Positions 46,182 through 56,996 of a stretch of 64,000 nucleotides of DNA are shown one piece after another. Below the pieces are notes generated by a model, which did no database searches, was not told the DNA's origin, and saw only the letters and a list, made by a program, of their open reading frames with translations. This DNA comes from Paenibacillus faecis. GTDB lineage: Bacteria > Bacillota > Bacilli > Paenibacillales > Paenibacillaceae. The number at the start of each line of letters is the position of its first letter. The stretch's first letter is position 1. Location of the stretch: the NCBI RefSeq assembly GCF_008084145.1, contig NZ_VSDO01000001.1, positions 1,316,840 to 1,380,839 of the forward strand, given 5' to 3'. The position numbers and the translations under genes were made by a program.

Positions 46182-46367
46182 TCGTAAACTCCCTCCCGTG
46201 AAAATACGGGAACTGCCATCTCCTCCCTTAGTGTATCATTGTTAACGAAAAATGAAAACTGAACCGGCAGGTTTCATCCCTGTTCCGCCGGGAATGAGCG
46301 GTGCATTTGCCCCGTATTTCATGTACACTGAATACAGATAGGTGCGATATAGGAGGATCAATACGAT

Positions 46368-48317
<1,950 letters not shown>

Positions 48318-48349
48318 TTTGCAAAATAGTCAAAATAGCCCGGATTCCT

Positions 48350-48599
48350 TTATTCACAACTTTATCCACAAAATTAACAAGGATACCCACAAGAAAAAGC
48401 GGCCATCATGGTCGTTTTTTCTTGGATTTTAGGCTGCGACAGGCGAATTCCCTATATTATCCACGGAGTTATACCCATTATCCACAGTTTTTTGAAAGTG
48501 AATATGGTCTTTTCACAAATAAGCCGGGACCTTTGGCAGGCAAGCTTTCAACGAATTTTCATAATGCAAGCAGGCAAACTGTGGATAATATTGTCCACA
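48350..48599. promoter_or_regulatory. DnaA-box cluster
   Basis: Boxes: TTATTCACA (48350), TTATCCACA (48362), TTATCCACG (48457), TTATACCCA (48469), TTATCCACA (48478), TGTGGATAA on the other strand (48580) and TTGTCCACA (48591). Four are perfect TTATNCACA matches and the others differ by one base. They come in pairs 11-12 bases apart. The interval 48318-48612 holds no gene; the ABC-F terminator lies within it. No dnaA or dnaN is nearby, so this is not the classical oriC. Confidence 0.8.
48391..48423 (+). terminator. Terminator of the ABC-F gene
   Basis: AAGAAAAAGCGGCCAT pairs with ATGGTCGTTTTTTCTT, giving a near-perfect hairpin with a T-run. Confidence 0.8.
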
Positions 48600-48612
48600 G
48601 CTTGACTTTTTA

Positions 48613-48930
48613 TCAACCCATTCCCAAATGATTGTTCTCCTCGCAAGATATTTCCCAGGTCCGGATTTCATAGTTCTCCGCTCCCGATTTCACAAACGGG
48701 TCCTGTTCGGCCCATTGCATCGCTTCTTCCATGCCTTCCGCCTCAATAATCACCATCCCGCCTTTGTAATTCCCGAAAGGCCCGCACATGACCAATTTCC
48801 CCAAACGGTCCAATTTCCGCAAATGACGCACATGCTCCCGGATTAGGGGCTCGTCCAACGTTTTCCCGGGATTTAAAGTAAGTAAAATAACGTACCTCGT
48901 ATAGTTCTTGTCTATCAAATCATTTCCCAT
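48613..48930 (-). CDS. YciI-family protein
   Basis: 105 residues from the ATG at 48930 (MGNDLIDKNYTRYVILLTL), which has AAGGAAGGG upstream; the longer frame to 49284 crosses into unrelated sequence. The ferredoxin-like YciI fold is indicated by REHVRHLRKLDRLGKLVMCG and GGMVIIEAEGMEEAMQWAEQ, with the conserved His in REHVRHL. Function is not settled for the family. Confidence 0.87.
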   Translation of the reverse strand: MGNDLIDKNYTRYVILLTLNPGKTLDEPLIREHVRHLRKLDRLGKLVMCGPFGNYKGGMVIIEAEGMEEAMQWAEQDPFVKSGAENYEIRTWEISCEENNHLGMG

Positions 48931-49105
48931 TTTCGTTCCCTTCCTTTCTCTATTTATGAGACGAATCTCCCATTTCCTGATATTCCGAATTACGCCTGGA
49001 ACTCGATCCCAAGTAAACCAAACGAAATACCTATTGCCATTTACATGAAAAAATACAATCATTTTATATATAATTATTACAAAATTGTCATAAAGGAGTT
49101 TGATG

Positions 49106-49981
49106 ATGAAGTTAGTTAAAGTCGTCTCTATTGCCGCCTTGGGGGCAAGCCTGATGATAGTCGGCGGTTGCCAATGGTCCGGTGCGTCCGGAAGCTCATC
49201 TTCTTCCCTATCCGTCAAGGAGTCTTCTTTGCCCGGCGGCGGTGTCGCTTTTCCCGAAAACGAGCGCATCCATCTGTCGACCAATCAAAAATGGGTCGCC
49301 GACGAAGGTCATTTGTCCGACTTGATCCGGCTGCAGTGGACCGCCGATCGAGCAAAACCGGCCATATCTTGGGCCGACCAAAACGGGGATGACAAAACAG
49401 CCATCGTGTCCCACGATAAAGCCAACAATCCGGAACAGCACGACCATAAACATCTGTCCATCGAAACGACCATGTCACCCACGGGCCAAAACAAAGGCGA
49501 GTTATTTACCCGGTTCGAAATTCCATACGATACCGACGTAGCCGAGATTCGCACGCATTCCTCGAATTTCAACGTGATGGACGGTATTTTGAGAGTGGCC
49601 GGAGAAGGCGCCCGGGACGTGCAATTTGCCAAAACCGGCAAAGACAACGCGACCACACCGCTATGGGCGCTGCGGACGAACAGCGGTGAAACCGCGGGGA
49701 ATAAAGGCGCCGATTTTAACCTGATCCGGTATGACGACCAAGGCCAGCCTATCGACAGCGCCATCGCTGCCAGCCGGGAGAAGGGAAACGTCGGGATTGG
49801 GACGTCCTCCCCGGAGAGCAAGCTCGATGTCAACGGAGATGCGATTCGGATCCGTGAATCACGCACGCCCGTTTCGGTGAACTCCCCCGGAAACCAGGGA
49901 GATATCACCTGGGATGAAAATTACATTTACGTCTGCGTAGCCAAGGATACCTGGAAAAGAACGAAACTTGAGTCGTGGTAA
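49106..49981 (+). CDS. Lipoprotein with a phage-tail-like C-terminal module
   Basis: 291 residues from the ATG at 49106, seven bases after GGAG. The lipobox LMIVGGC gives a lipidated Cys near residue 22, followed by a Ser-rich linker. The C-terminal third contains GNVGIGTSSPESKLDVNGDA, a phrase common at the trimerising end of phage tail spikes and endosialidases. The middle (AISWADQNGDDKTAI ... WALRTNSGETAG) also looks like tail-fibre beta-structure. It is alone and not in a prophage, so this is probably a surface-exposed trimer recruited from a phage. Confidence 0.65.
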   Translation: MKLVKVVSIAALGASLMIVGGCQWSGASGSSSSSLSVKESSLPGGGVAFPENERIHLSTNQKWVADEGHLSDLIRLQWTADRAKPAISWADQNGDDKTAIVSHDKANNPEQHDHKHLSIETTMSPTGQNKGELFTRFEIPYDTDVAEIRTHSSNFNVMDGILRVAGEGARDVQFAKTGKDNATTPLWALRTNSGETAGNKGADFNLIRYDDQGQPIDSAIAASREKGNVGIGTSSPESKLDVNGDAIRIRESRTPVSVNSPGNQGDITWDENYIYVCVAKDTWKRTKLESW

Positions 49982-49988
49982 GCTGTGT

Positions 49989-50453
49989 TCACGTCTTCCG
50001 GCAGTAATCCTGCGTGCCGGGGAGCAGGGTTACCGTCTGAATGAGCAGGCCCAAAAATAGGTAACCGGCATGGACAACGGATGCTGCTTGAAGCACATAC
50101 ATCTGTACGGTAATCCAAATGATTAAGGCAAAACCGATATACAGCGAGAACGTCCACGACCAGTGAAGCGTTTTGAACACATTTAACGCTTCTCCGAGTT
50201 TCCAGCTTTTTTGGCCTGCCAAAGAAAACAGCACTCCCAGCGGGCCGACACCGAGTACAAAAAAGAGAATCAAGCCCGGAATCAGGAAATTCGGAAAAAC
50301 AGGGGCCCGCATTAGATCCGGAGGCATCCCCAGCAACCGCCCGCTGGGATCCAGCACTAATGTCCCTCCGCCAAAAAGGGCCCCGGCACCCAGCACAAAA
50401 TGAAGGCTCATTAATAACTTTACGCTGGTTGGCATACTAGCCATTCTATTCAT
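49989..50453 (-). CDS. Hypothetical four-helix membrane protein
   Basis: 154 residues with about four membrane helices (about 13-33, 52-77, 95-118 and 123-143). The cytosolic loop is short and basic. No motif that identifies a family was recognised. It is convergent with the lipoprotein gene. Confidence 0.65.
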   Translation of the reverse strand: MNRMASMPTSVKLLMSLHFVLGAGALFGGGTLVLDPSGRLLGMPPDLMRAPVFPNFLIPGLILFFVLGVGPLGVLFSLAGQKSWKLGEALNVFKTLHWSWTFSLYIGFALIIWITVQMYVLQAASVVHAGYLFLGLLIQTVTLLPGTQDYCRKT

Positions 50454-50514
50454 GATCCACCCCTTATTGTGATATAAATCACAAATATTGAATTACTCCT
50501 GCCCTCTTAACGCA

Positions 50515-50544
50515 CGAAGACGAAACCTCCCGGCTTCGTCTTCG
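50515..50544. promoter_or_regulatory. Perfect 10-bp inverted repeat between divergent genes
   Basis: CGAAGACGAA and TTCGTCTTCG with a 10-base loop lie upstream of both cysK and the membrane protein at 49989. It could be an operator or a relic terminator of neither gene, as it has no T-run. Confidence 0.35.
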
Positions 50545-50689
50545 TTGTTAGTTAAACGATATCATACCGGCGGTTTTCGGGGAATCCCCCTTCTTAAGTT
50601 TTGCGTTGAAACCGCCACACCGTCATGAGTACAATAGACATAATCGTCATCTTTCCAATGGCGAACCGAAGATACGGAGGCGAAGGGTC

Positions 50690-51613
50690 ATGAAACGGAG
50701 AGTAGTGGATTCTATCGTGGATCTGGTAGGCGAAACGCCCGCCGTAAAAATAAATCGTTTGACCGGGGCGCATGACGCGGAGGTTTATGTGAAGCTTGAG
50801 TTTTTCAATCCCAGCGGCAGCGTTAAAGACCGGGCCGCTTCCCATATGATCGCGGAGGCGGAAAAGGCCGGACACCTCCGGCCGGGCGGTACGATCATCG
50901 AACCGACCAGCGGAAACACCGGCATCGGGCTGGCCATGAATGCGGCCGCCAAGGGATATAAGGCCATTCTCGTTATGCCGGACAATATGACCTCCGAACG
51001 AATTAATCTGTTGAAAGCGTACGGAGCCGACGTCGTGCTCACCCCCGCATCGCGGCGGATGCCGGGCGCTATCGAGAAAGCTTTGGAACTGCAGGCAAGC
51101 ATACCGGGTAGTTTTATTCCCGGGCAGTTTCAGAATCCGGCTAATCCTTCAATCCACCGCTTGACGACAGGTCCGGAAATTCTGGCTCAAATGGAAGGGC
51201 GGCTCGACGCTTTTGTCGCCACCTCGGGTACGGGAGGAACGATTACCGGGACAGGAGAATATTTGCGCGAGCATTTGCCGGAGCTTCACATTGCGGTCGT
51301 GGAACCCAAAGGCTCCCCCGTTCTATCGGGCGGCGAACCCGGTCCGCATAAACTGGTGGGCACGAGCCCTGGCTTCGTCCCGGCTATCCTCAATACCCAA
51401 GTTTATGACGAGATCGTTCAGGTCGAGGATGACGACGCGCTGGATACGGTACGGCGGCTTGCCGCCGAGGAAGGCATCCTGGTCGGTCCCTCGTCCGGCG
51501 CATCGGTATGGACCGCTCTCCGCCTGGCCCGAATGCTCGGAAAAGGCAAGCGGGTACTCTGCATTGCCCCGGATACCGGAGAACGGTATATGAGCATGGG
51601 GATTTTTCAGTAA
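50690..51613 (+). CDS. cysK: Cysteine synthase A
   Basis: 307 residues from the ATG at 50690, nine bases after GGAGG. It is a fold-type II PLP enzyme that makes cysteine from O-acetylserine and sulfide. The PLP lysine is in NPSGSVKDRAA, the substrate loop is EPTSGNTGIGLAM and the phosphate-binding GTGGTITGTGEY follows. Length and motifs are complete. Repeat copy 3 begins 3 bases beyond its stop. Confidence 0.94.
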   Translation: MKRRVVDSIVDLVGETPAVKINRLTGAHDAEVYVKLEFFNPSGSVKDRAASHMIAEAEKAGHLRPGGTIIEPTSGNTGIGLAMNAAAKGYKAILVMPDNMTSERINLLKAYGADVVLTPASRRMPGAIEKALELQASIPGSFIPGQFQNPANPSIHRLTTGPEILAQMEGRLDAFVATSGTGGTITGTGEYLREHLPELHIAVVEPKGSPVLSGGEPGPHKLVGTSPGFVPAILNTQVYDEIVQVEDDDALDTVRRLAAEEGILVGPSSGASVWTALRLARMLGKGKRVLCIAPDTGERYMSMGIFQ

Positions 51614-51616
51614 ATT

Positions 51617-52016
51617 ATAACCACCCGTCAAACTACCTTTATTACCGGCTCGCGTCTAAAGGCGCTAGCTTTCACTTCGTTCAAGCCTCTATGCCGTTGC
51701 CGCTTTTGCCTCCCCCTGAAGGGGGGGCGATTATTACTAGTCCCCCTTCAGACCACCTTGATAATATAGAATTCCTGCAAATGTGCATCTTTTTTTCTTG
51801 TTTGGGGCCCAAAATTTCAAAATTCCTGCAAATCTGCAGGAATTTTTGACGAAACCGGCTCGTTTCTCTAAAATCGCTAGAAATTCCTGCAGATTTGCAT
51901 CTTTTTTCGCATCCCCTCGGGGATCGGCCTAAAATACCTGCAGGATTTGCATCTTTTTGGAGTTGGACGTTTTTTGTTTCGCACGCTTCGCGAGCTCAAC
52001 TGGCTAAAGCCACTAA
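51617..52016. repeat. Dispersed repeat, copy 3 (internally deleted)
   Basis: It has the ATAACCACCCGTCAAAC left end but lacks part of that hairpin, and jumps from GGAGTTGGA directly to CGTTTTTTGTTTCGCACGC, missing about 170 bases present in copy 2. The right end (ACTGGCTAAAGCCACTAA) is the same. It fills the gene-free stretch 51614-52043. Confidence 0.85.
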
Positions 52017-52043
52017 CAAACCGACCCGCTTGGGCTGGGCCGG

Positions 52044-52847
52044 TTACTTCCGGTTGCGGGTCATCCAATCTACGGCATAGTCCACCAGCGGCTTTTGCGG
52101 CATAAGCAGGCAAGCCGCTCCCGCCAAATTCCCGCGCCGGACCAACCCCGTGTCCCGTTCGAAATCGGCCCCGATCCGGTCGAAGTCTTCGGCATCGATT
52201 TCGACCTCCCGATAGGCTACCCACTTCTTCTGACCGTCGACCATCATGGGCGCTTTTTGAACGGTCTCCTTCTTGCCGGGGTAATCCGCCCGATATTCCG
52301 CCAAATGGATGGAAGTATTGTTGCCGTGCCCGACACCCAGCAGCAGAACCCAGCCCTCCGCCTCGTAAATCCTCGCCAGTGGCGAGGTTTCGCCCAACCC
52401 GTATTCAAGGCCGTGGCCGCCGGTGATTTCCCTGGCTTTCGCCCCCCTGGCGGCAAAGGAAACATTCGGATGTGCGCTCCGAATCGTCCCACCTTGTTTC
52501 CGGAACAACTCGGGGATAACTCCCATGTACCAAAGCGGAGTTAAATCGGGGTCGTAAGCCGGCATTTGTTCCCTGATCGTTTCCCACCAAGCTTCGGGAA
52601 CCGGGGGATTCTGCCAGCCGGACGGATCGCTAAGATCCCCGGAATGCGTCGGAACAACCAGCGTTCCCGTCTCGCCCAAGGCTTCTTCCAGGGCCAGAAT
52701 GACCGCAACCGGTCCGCCGGCAACAAAGCCGCCCAGGGACTTATAAGAGGAATGCACGAGCAGCGTCATTCCCTCTTCAACGCCGAGCGCCCGCAAATCG
52801 GCGCATAGCGAATCTTTTGTGATCAGGGGTCCTTGAATCTTGTTCAT
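52044..52847 (-). CDS. Aminoglycoside N(3)-acetyltransferase (AAC(3)/YokD-like)
   Basis: 267 residues. Antibiotic_NAT fold: LLVHSSYKSLGGFVAGGP near the start, VVPTHSGDLSDPSGWQNPP and the catalytic-region segment SAHPNVSFAARG with LLLGVGHGNNTSIHLAEY. It transfers acetyl from CoA; housekeeping relatives such as YokD have uncertain natural substrates, so resistance cannot be assumed. Start ATG at 52847 has AAGGA. Confidence 0.9.
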   Translation of the reverse strand: MNKIQGPLITKDSLCADLRALGVEEGMTLLVHSSYKSLGGFVAGGPVAVILALEEALGETGTLVVPTHSGDLSDPSGWQNPPVPEAWWETIREQMPAYDPDLTPLWYMGVIPELFRKQGGTIRSAHPNVSFAARGAKAREITGGHGLEYGLGETSPLARIYEAEGWVLLLGVGHGNNTSIHLAEYRADYPGKKETVQKAPMMVDGQKKWVAYREVEIDAEDFDRIGADFERDTGLVRRGNLAGAACLLMPQKPLVDYAVDWMTRNRK

Positions 52848-52898
52848 CTTTGTATCCTTCTCTCCATTAAAATGAATGGCCTCGCCGCATGGAGCGCT

Positions 52899-53318
52899 CT
52901 AAGCTTTCCGGCTGCGCATGGCGTACAGAAGCTGAATGTCCTTGCCCCCGCTTTCCGCAAACGAGCGATATTGCGGCGTGTCCGCCCCGTAAATCGCCAT
53001 CTTCCCCGCCGCATCATAATGCACGCCCCAGCCGTATCTTTTGGGGAGGGCCGAGGCCCGCATACAGGCATGCTTCTTGGCAAACAAGCTGTCCCAAATT
53101 TCTTGCCTGCTGTCCTGCAGCATGGACTCGGAAATGCCTTTATGCCGGATATGCGTTTCAAAAAGCAGTTCATCGTAAACATATTTATACGGATGCGCCG
53201 TAAGCAGCTCGTACTGAATGACATGTACGGGCTTGCTCTCCTTCCGGCTTGTCGGTTCAATCCCTTCCCTAACCGGGCAATCGGGTGAGATCAGGATAAA
53301 TGTGTTTTTGTAGCTCAT
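52899..53318 (-). CDS. DUF6157 family protein
   Basis: 139 residues from the ATG at 53318, after AAAGGAGG; the frame extends upstream but without an SD-supported start. The sequence begins MSYKNTFILISPDCPVREG and has the family phrases VIQYELLTAHPYKYVYDELL and RYGWGVHYDAAGKMAIYG. It is cytosolic and of unknown function. Confidence 0.85.
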   Translation of the reverse strand: MSYKNTFILISPDCPVREGIEPTSRKESKPVHVIQYELLTAHPYKYVYDELLFETHIRHKGISESMLQDSRQEIWDSLFAKKHACMRASALPKRYGWGVHYDAAGKMAIYGADTPQYRSFAESGGKDIQLLYAMRSRKA

Positions 53319-53387
53319 CGCGAGGATCCTCCTTTCAAAACGACTCTCTTTCTCCCAGTATACTAAGTAAACCGCCCTTTTCGGAAG

Positions 53388-53437
53388 TAAAAAGAGTCCT
53401 CTATCCGCGGACTGATCGGTCGGAATGAGGACTCCTT
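53388..53437 (-). terminator. Terminator of the tsaD operon
   Basis: AAGAGTCCTC and GAGGACTCCTT form the stem around a 25-base loop; the T-run is on the minus strand. Confidence 0.7.
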
Positions 53438-53458
53438 CGATTGTTTGTTTGCTTGGGT

Positions 53459-54487
53459 TCAGCGTGCCGACCAGGCTTCCAAGGACAAGGAGGGTTCGGG
53501 CTTCAACTCCATCTCCGAAAACTCCCCGCGCTGCCATTTCAGGTAGGCGGCGGCACCGATCATGGCCGCGTTGTCGGTGCAGTATTTCATCGGCGGGATC
53601 GACAGCGGGATCCCTTCCCGTTCGCAGCGCGCGTCCAAAGCCTGTCGGAGCCCGCGATTCGCGGCCACCCCGCCGCAAAGCAGCAGCTGCACGGCGCCGG
53701 TCGATTTGACGGCGCGAATCGCTTTCTCCACCACGACCTCGATCACCGATTCCTGGAAGCCGCGGGCGATCGCGTCCTGATAGCCGTCCTCCCCGCGCAT
53801 GCGATGCTGATTGACCGCGTTCAGGACGGCCGACTTCAGACCGCTGAAGCTGAAATCATAAGAATCGGGCTCCAGCCAGGCACGGGGAAGTTCTTCCGCC
53901 ACCGCCGACTCCACCGCCAGCTTGTCGACATGCGGGCCGCCCGGATACGGAAAGCCCAGCGCGCGGGCCACCTTGTCATAGGCTTCGCCGACCGCATCGT
54001 CCCTCGTCCGTCCGATTAGCTCAAAATGGCCTTCTTGCCTCATGAACACGAGCTCCGTATGCCCGCCGGATACGACCAAGGCCAGGCACGGGTAGCGGAT
54101 CTCTCCGATTAGCCGATTGGCATAAATATGGCCCGCAATGTGATGGGTGCCGATCAAAGGCTTGTCCAGCGCGAAAGCGAGGCTCTTCGCCGCCATAATG
54201 CCAACCAGCAGGGCCCCGACCAACCCCGGCCCCTCGGTCACCGCTACGGCGGACAGATCTTCCGGAGCGATTCCTGCCTGGTCGATCGCTTTCTCCAGCA
54301 TGAGCGTAATGCTCTCCACATGCTTACGGGAAGCGACTTCGGGAACAACGCCTCCGAACGCTTTATGCGTCTCGATTTGGCTGGCGATCAAGTTCGACAG
54401 AACCTCGGTCCCGTTCTTGACGACCGCCGCCGACGTTTCGTCGCAGCTCGTCTCCACCGCAAGTATATAACAATCCTGATTCCGCAA
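53459..54487 (-). CDS. tsaD: tRNA N6-threonylcarbamoyladenosine transferase TsaD
   Basis: 342 residues from the TTG at 54487, with AAGGAAG upstream and only two bases after the rimI stop; an alternative start at 54547 would extend into rimI. ASKHA fold with [14 protein letters not shown], the metal-binding HHIAGH and [12 protein letters not shown], and NVAQGF-like ASARGFQ ([13 protein letters not shown]). It attaches the threonylcarbamoyl group to A37 of ANN-reading tRNAs with TsaB and TsaE encoded upstream in the same operon. Confidence 0.96.
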   Translation of the reverse strand: MRNQDCYILAVETSCDETSAAVVKNGTEVLSNLIASQIETHKAFGGVVPEVASRKHVESITLMLEKAIDQAGIAPEDLSAVAVTEGPGLVGALLVGIMAAKSLAFALDKPLIGTHHIAGHIYANRLIGEIRYPCLALVVSGGHTELVFMRQEGHFELIGRTRDDAVGEAYDKVARALGFPYPGGPHVDKLAVESAVAEELPRAWLEPDSYDFSFSGLKSAVLNAVNQHRMRGEDGYQDAIARGFQESVIEVVVEKAIRAVKSTGAVQLLLCGGVAANRGLRQALDARCEREGIPLSIPPMKYCTDNAAMIGAAAYLKWQRGEFSEMELKPEPSLSLEAWSAR

Positions 54488-54489
54488 GT

Positions 54490-55002
54490 TTATTCGCTTC
54501 CTTCCTTCTCGCCGCTTCCGCGCAGCTCCTCGGGCAGCTCGCACCACATGATCACGGCGTCCTCCTGATTATCCGAATAATATCCCTTCCGCACCCCCGC
54601 CGGAACAAAGCCGAATTTGGTGTAGAGCGATTGGGCGACCCGGTTGGTGGCCCGCACCTCTAGGGTCATCCGTTCCATGCCGAGCTCCCCGGCCCACTCC
54701 ATCAAGCGGCGCAGCAGCCGCTCGCCCAAATGCCGTCCGCGAAAAGCGGTCCGGACGGCGATATTCGTAATATGCGCCTCATCGACGATCGTCCACATCC
54801 CGGCATACCCTACCGGTTGCCCGTCCATCTCCATAATCAGGTAACGGGCGAAATGGTTCAACGTCAACTCGTTGCGAAAAGCCTCTTCGCTCCAAGGCAG
54901 CGAAAAGGACTCATGCTCGATGACCATCACATCGGGGATGTCCCCCAGCTCCATCGTGCGGAACCGGACATGCCCGCCGGTCTCCTCCTGTAATTGTCCC
55001 AT
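54490..55002 (-). CDS. rimI: Ribosomal protein S18-alanine N-acetyltransferase-like GNAT
   Basis: 170 residues. GNAT fold with the acetyl-CoA loop [19 protein letters not shown] and the RimI phrase [20 protein letters not shown]; the N-terminus has [15 protein letters not shown]. It acetylates the N-terminal Ala of S18 in the family, although the Bacillus protein is less well studied. Next to tsaB and tsaD, as in most Firmicutes. Confidence 0.92.
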   Translation of the reverse strand: MGQLQEETGGHVRFRTMELGDIPDVMVIEHESFSLPWSEEAFRNELTLNHFARYLIMEMDGQPVGYAGMWTIVDEAHITNIAVRTAFRGRHLGERLLRRLMEWAGELGMERMTLEVRATNRVAQSLYTKFGFVPAGVRKGYYSDNQEDAVIMWCELPEELRGSGEKEGSE

Positions 55003-55017
55003 GTTCGCGCCGGCCCC

Positions 55018-55860
55018 CTAACGCCGTTCCCGCAGCCGTTTGGCTTCGGCTTCGGCCAGTTGGGTGTAGTTCGGCTCCAGGGCGTGCACCTCGTCGCCGC
55101 CGGCCGTCCGCGCCCGGCGGACGGCGGCCAAGCCGACGGTGATTCCCTCCAGTTCGTAGGGAATCACGTGCAGCGCTTCGCCCAGTAAGGGACGAAGCGA
55201 CTCAGCCACGGGCGCATGCTGCCCCGTTTCGCCCACGAACCATACGCCGGCCGGGCGTTCCGCCGGCGTCAGTTCCCGCAGCCGGGCGCCCAGCTGCTCC
55301 GTCCAGTCGGCCATGAGCCGGACGGCGTCCGGCTCCATGCGCTCCGGCGACGGCCGGCCGGCTCCGGCGGCAAACAGCGCGGTATAGGCTTGACCGCGCC
55401 GTGCGTCCACCAGCGGGATGACCCAGTGGTCCCCGCTGGTTCCGGCTGCCCCGGCGGACGCTGCCGCCGGGGAGGTTGGGACGCCGAGGTTCGCGGCGTC
55501 CAGGCCCGCGCCCTGCGCGAACCCGCCCCAGGCGAGCGCCTCCAGGCTCGATAGGCCGTACACCGGCAGGTGCAGGGCCCACGCCAGCGTCTTCGCCGTC
55601 GTTACGGCGATCCGGGCTCCCGTATAAGAGCCCGGGCCCACGCCGACGGCGACCCCGTCCAGCGCCGCCTTGGCGATGCCGGCGGCCGCCAGCGCGTCGC
55701 CGATGGCGCCGACCAGATACGCCGAATGGTTGCGTTCGGCGCGGATATTCCGCTCCGCCAGCAGTTTGCCGTCTTCCATCACGGCCACCGCCAGGGAGGA
55801 TGTCGATGTATCGAAAGCCAATAACCGCCGGATTGGCCGTACTTCATGCTCGTTGCTCAT
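55018..55860 (-). CDS. tsaB: tRNA threonylcarbamoylation complex dimerisation subunit TsaB
   Basis: 280 residues from the ATG at 55860, overlapping the tsaE end by 17 bases. ASKHA N-lobe: LLAFDTSTSSLAVAVMEDG, NHSAYL and the conserved VGVGPGSYTGARI. Its middle (about 140-180) has an Ala/Pro/Gly-rich insert (NLGVPTSPAAASAGAAGTSG) not usual for TsaB. It forms the platform for TsaD and TsaE. Confidence 0.95.
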   Translation of the reverse strand: MSNEHEVRPIRRLLAFDTSTSSLAVAVMEDGKLLAERNIRAERNHSAYLVGAIGDALAAAGIAKAALDGVAVGVGPGSYTGARIAVTTAKTLAWALHLPVYGLSSLEALAWGGFAQGAGLDAANLGVPTSPAAASAGAAGTSGDHWVIPLVDARRGQAYTALFAAGAGRPSPERMEPDAVRLMADWTEQLGARLRELTPAERPAGVWFVGETGQHAPVAESLRPLLGEALHVIPYELEGITVGLAAVRRARTAGGDEVHALEPNYTQLAEAEAKRLRERR

Positions 55861-56359
55861 TATTCCCGACTCCATTCTCCCGCAAGTGATCGATCCAAGC
55901 TTCATAAGGCTGCCCGCAGCCTTTCAAGTAAAATGTCCGCTCTCCGCCCATTCCCGTTTCGATATATATGTACAAAGCCTCCGGCGGCAGGAGTTCTTGG
56001 ATCAGGCTCGCCCATTCCACCAAAGTTACCCCGGTGCCGAAAAAATACTCATCCAGCCCCAGCTCCTCCGCCTCTTCCAGCGACAACCGGTACACATCCA
56101 TATGGTAAAAGGGCAATCTGCCCGCATATTCCTTGATCAAAGTAAACGTCGGACTGTTTACAGTGTCCGTGACCTGCAAATGCTTGGCGAACCGCTGGGA
56201 GAAGGCGGTCTTTCCCGCCCCCAGGTCCCCGTCCAGCGCGATGACGGTCCCGGGCACGGCCAAATTGGCCAGCCGGCCGGCGAGGCTGTCCGTCCCCTCC
56301 AGATTCTCCGCCCGAAACACGAGTCCCGCGGCGGCTTTATCAAACATCCATTCATCCAT
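55844..56359 (-). CDS. tsaE: tRNA threonylcarbamoylation ATPase TsaE
   Basis: 171 residues. P-loop GDLGAGKTAFSQRFA and the family motifs VNSPTFTLIKEYAG, DVYRL and VEWASL. ATG at 56359 with GGAG upstream. First gene of the tsaE-tsaB-rimI-tsaD operon; thiL, the gene upstream in Bacillus, is not visible here. Confidence 0.95.
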   Translation of the reverse strand: MDEWMFDKAAAGLVFRAENLEGTDSLAGRLANLAVPGTVIALDGDLGAGKTAFSQRFAKHLQVTDTVNSPTFTLIKEYAGRLPFYHMDVYRLSLEEAEELGLDEYFFGTGVTLVEWASLIQELLPPEALYIYIETGMGGERTFYLKGCGQPYEAWIDHLRENGVGNNEQRA

Positions 56360-56479
56360 TCTCCGGTACCTTCTTTCTGTCAGAACCTCCGGCTTGGCCG
56401 GTGGCTTCCATCAGCTCTATAAGCATGCTGCGAGCAAGCGCCGCGCTCGCAAACTTATCGTATGTCCTTGGTGAACTCG

Positions 56480-56700
56480 CCGTGGATAGGGGCCTTTTGC
56501 GCCGCTATTTTGTCGAAATCGTCCCTTTGGTGAGAAATAGAGGTCTTTTGAGGCCTTATTTTGGTGAAAAGCAGGTAAAATCCTGATTTTAGGACCCCCA
56601 CCAGAGTAATAAGGCCTTTTTTGACCGCTATTTTTCCCGCAAATGCGAATCGGGCCGAAATAACGGCCCAAAACGCCGCTAATGCGACGGACGCTAGTGA
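56480..56700. repeat. Inverted-repeat-rich intergenic stretch
   Basis: It contains GGCCTTAT (56546) facing ATAAGGCC (56610), repeated CCGCTATTTT motifs and GGGCCgaaataacGGCCC. These resemble the arms of the array at 61788. The gap 56360-56996 has no gene that I can support, apart from the Ku leader. Confidence 0.5.
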
Positions 56701-56996
56701 TCAGTAGGACGCAGATCCAACTCGCCGCATGGAGGCGAGGATTCCAAAATATAGTATAACCCTGTCGGGTAGATACAACTTAAACGGCTTAAGCTTAAGC
56801 GACGTTATCGCATCTTCTTGCACAAATCCCCACCGCGCATCTAAAGACCCTCAAAAAACGTATGTCCCCATTATATCGGTCTGTCCCAAGCCCCGCAACA
56901 CGGAATCCACCCCCGTTCGGTTGGAACGGACCCTTATAGAAAACCGGATTTTATCCAATACTAAGAAAAATGCGAATTTCAAGGAGTGATTGATAG

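Noticed and set aside
48318..48612. Chromosomal origin oriC
   Set aside because: No dnaA, dnaN or AT-rich unwinding element next to the boxes; the gene context is that of a distant DnaA-box cluster.
48931..49284. N-terminal extension of the YciI protein to 49284
   Set aside because: The extension overlaps the lipoprotein gene on the other strand and is not like the family; the ATG at 48930 has a good ribosome site.
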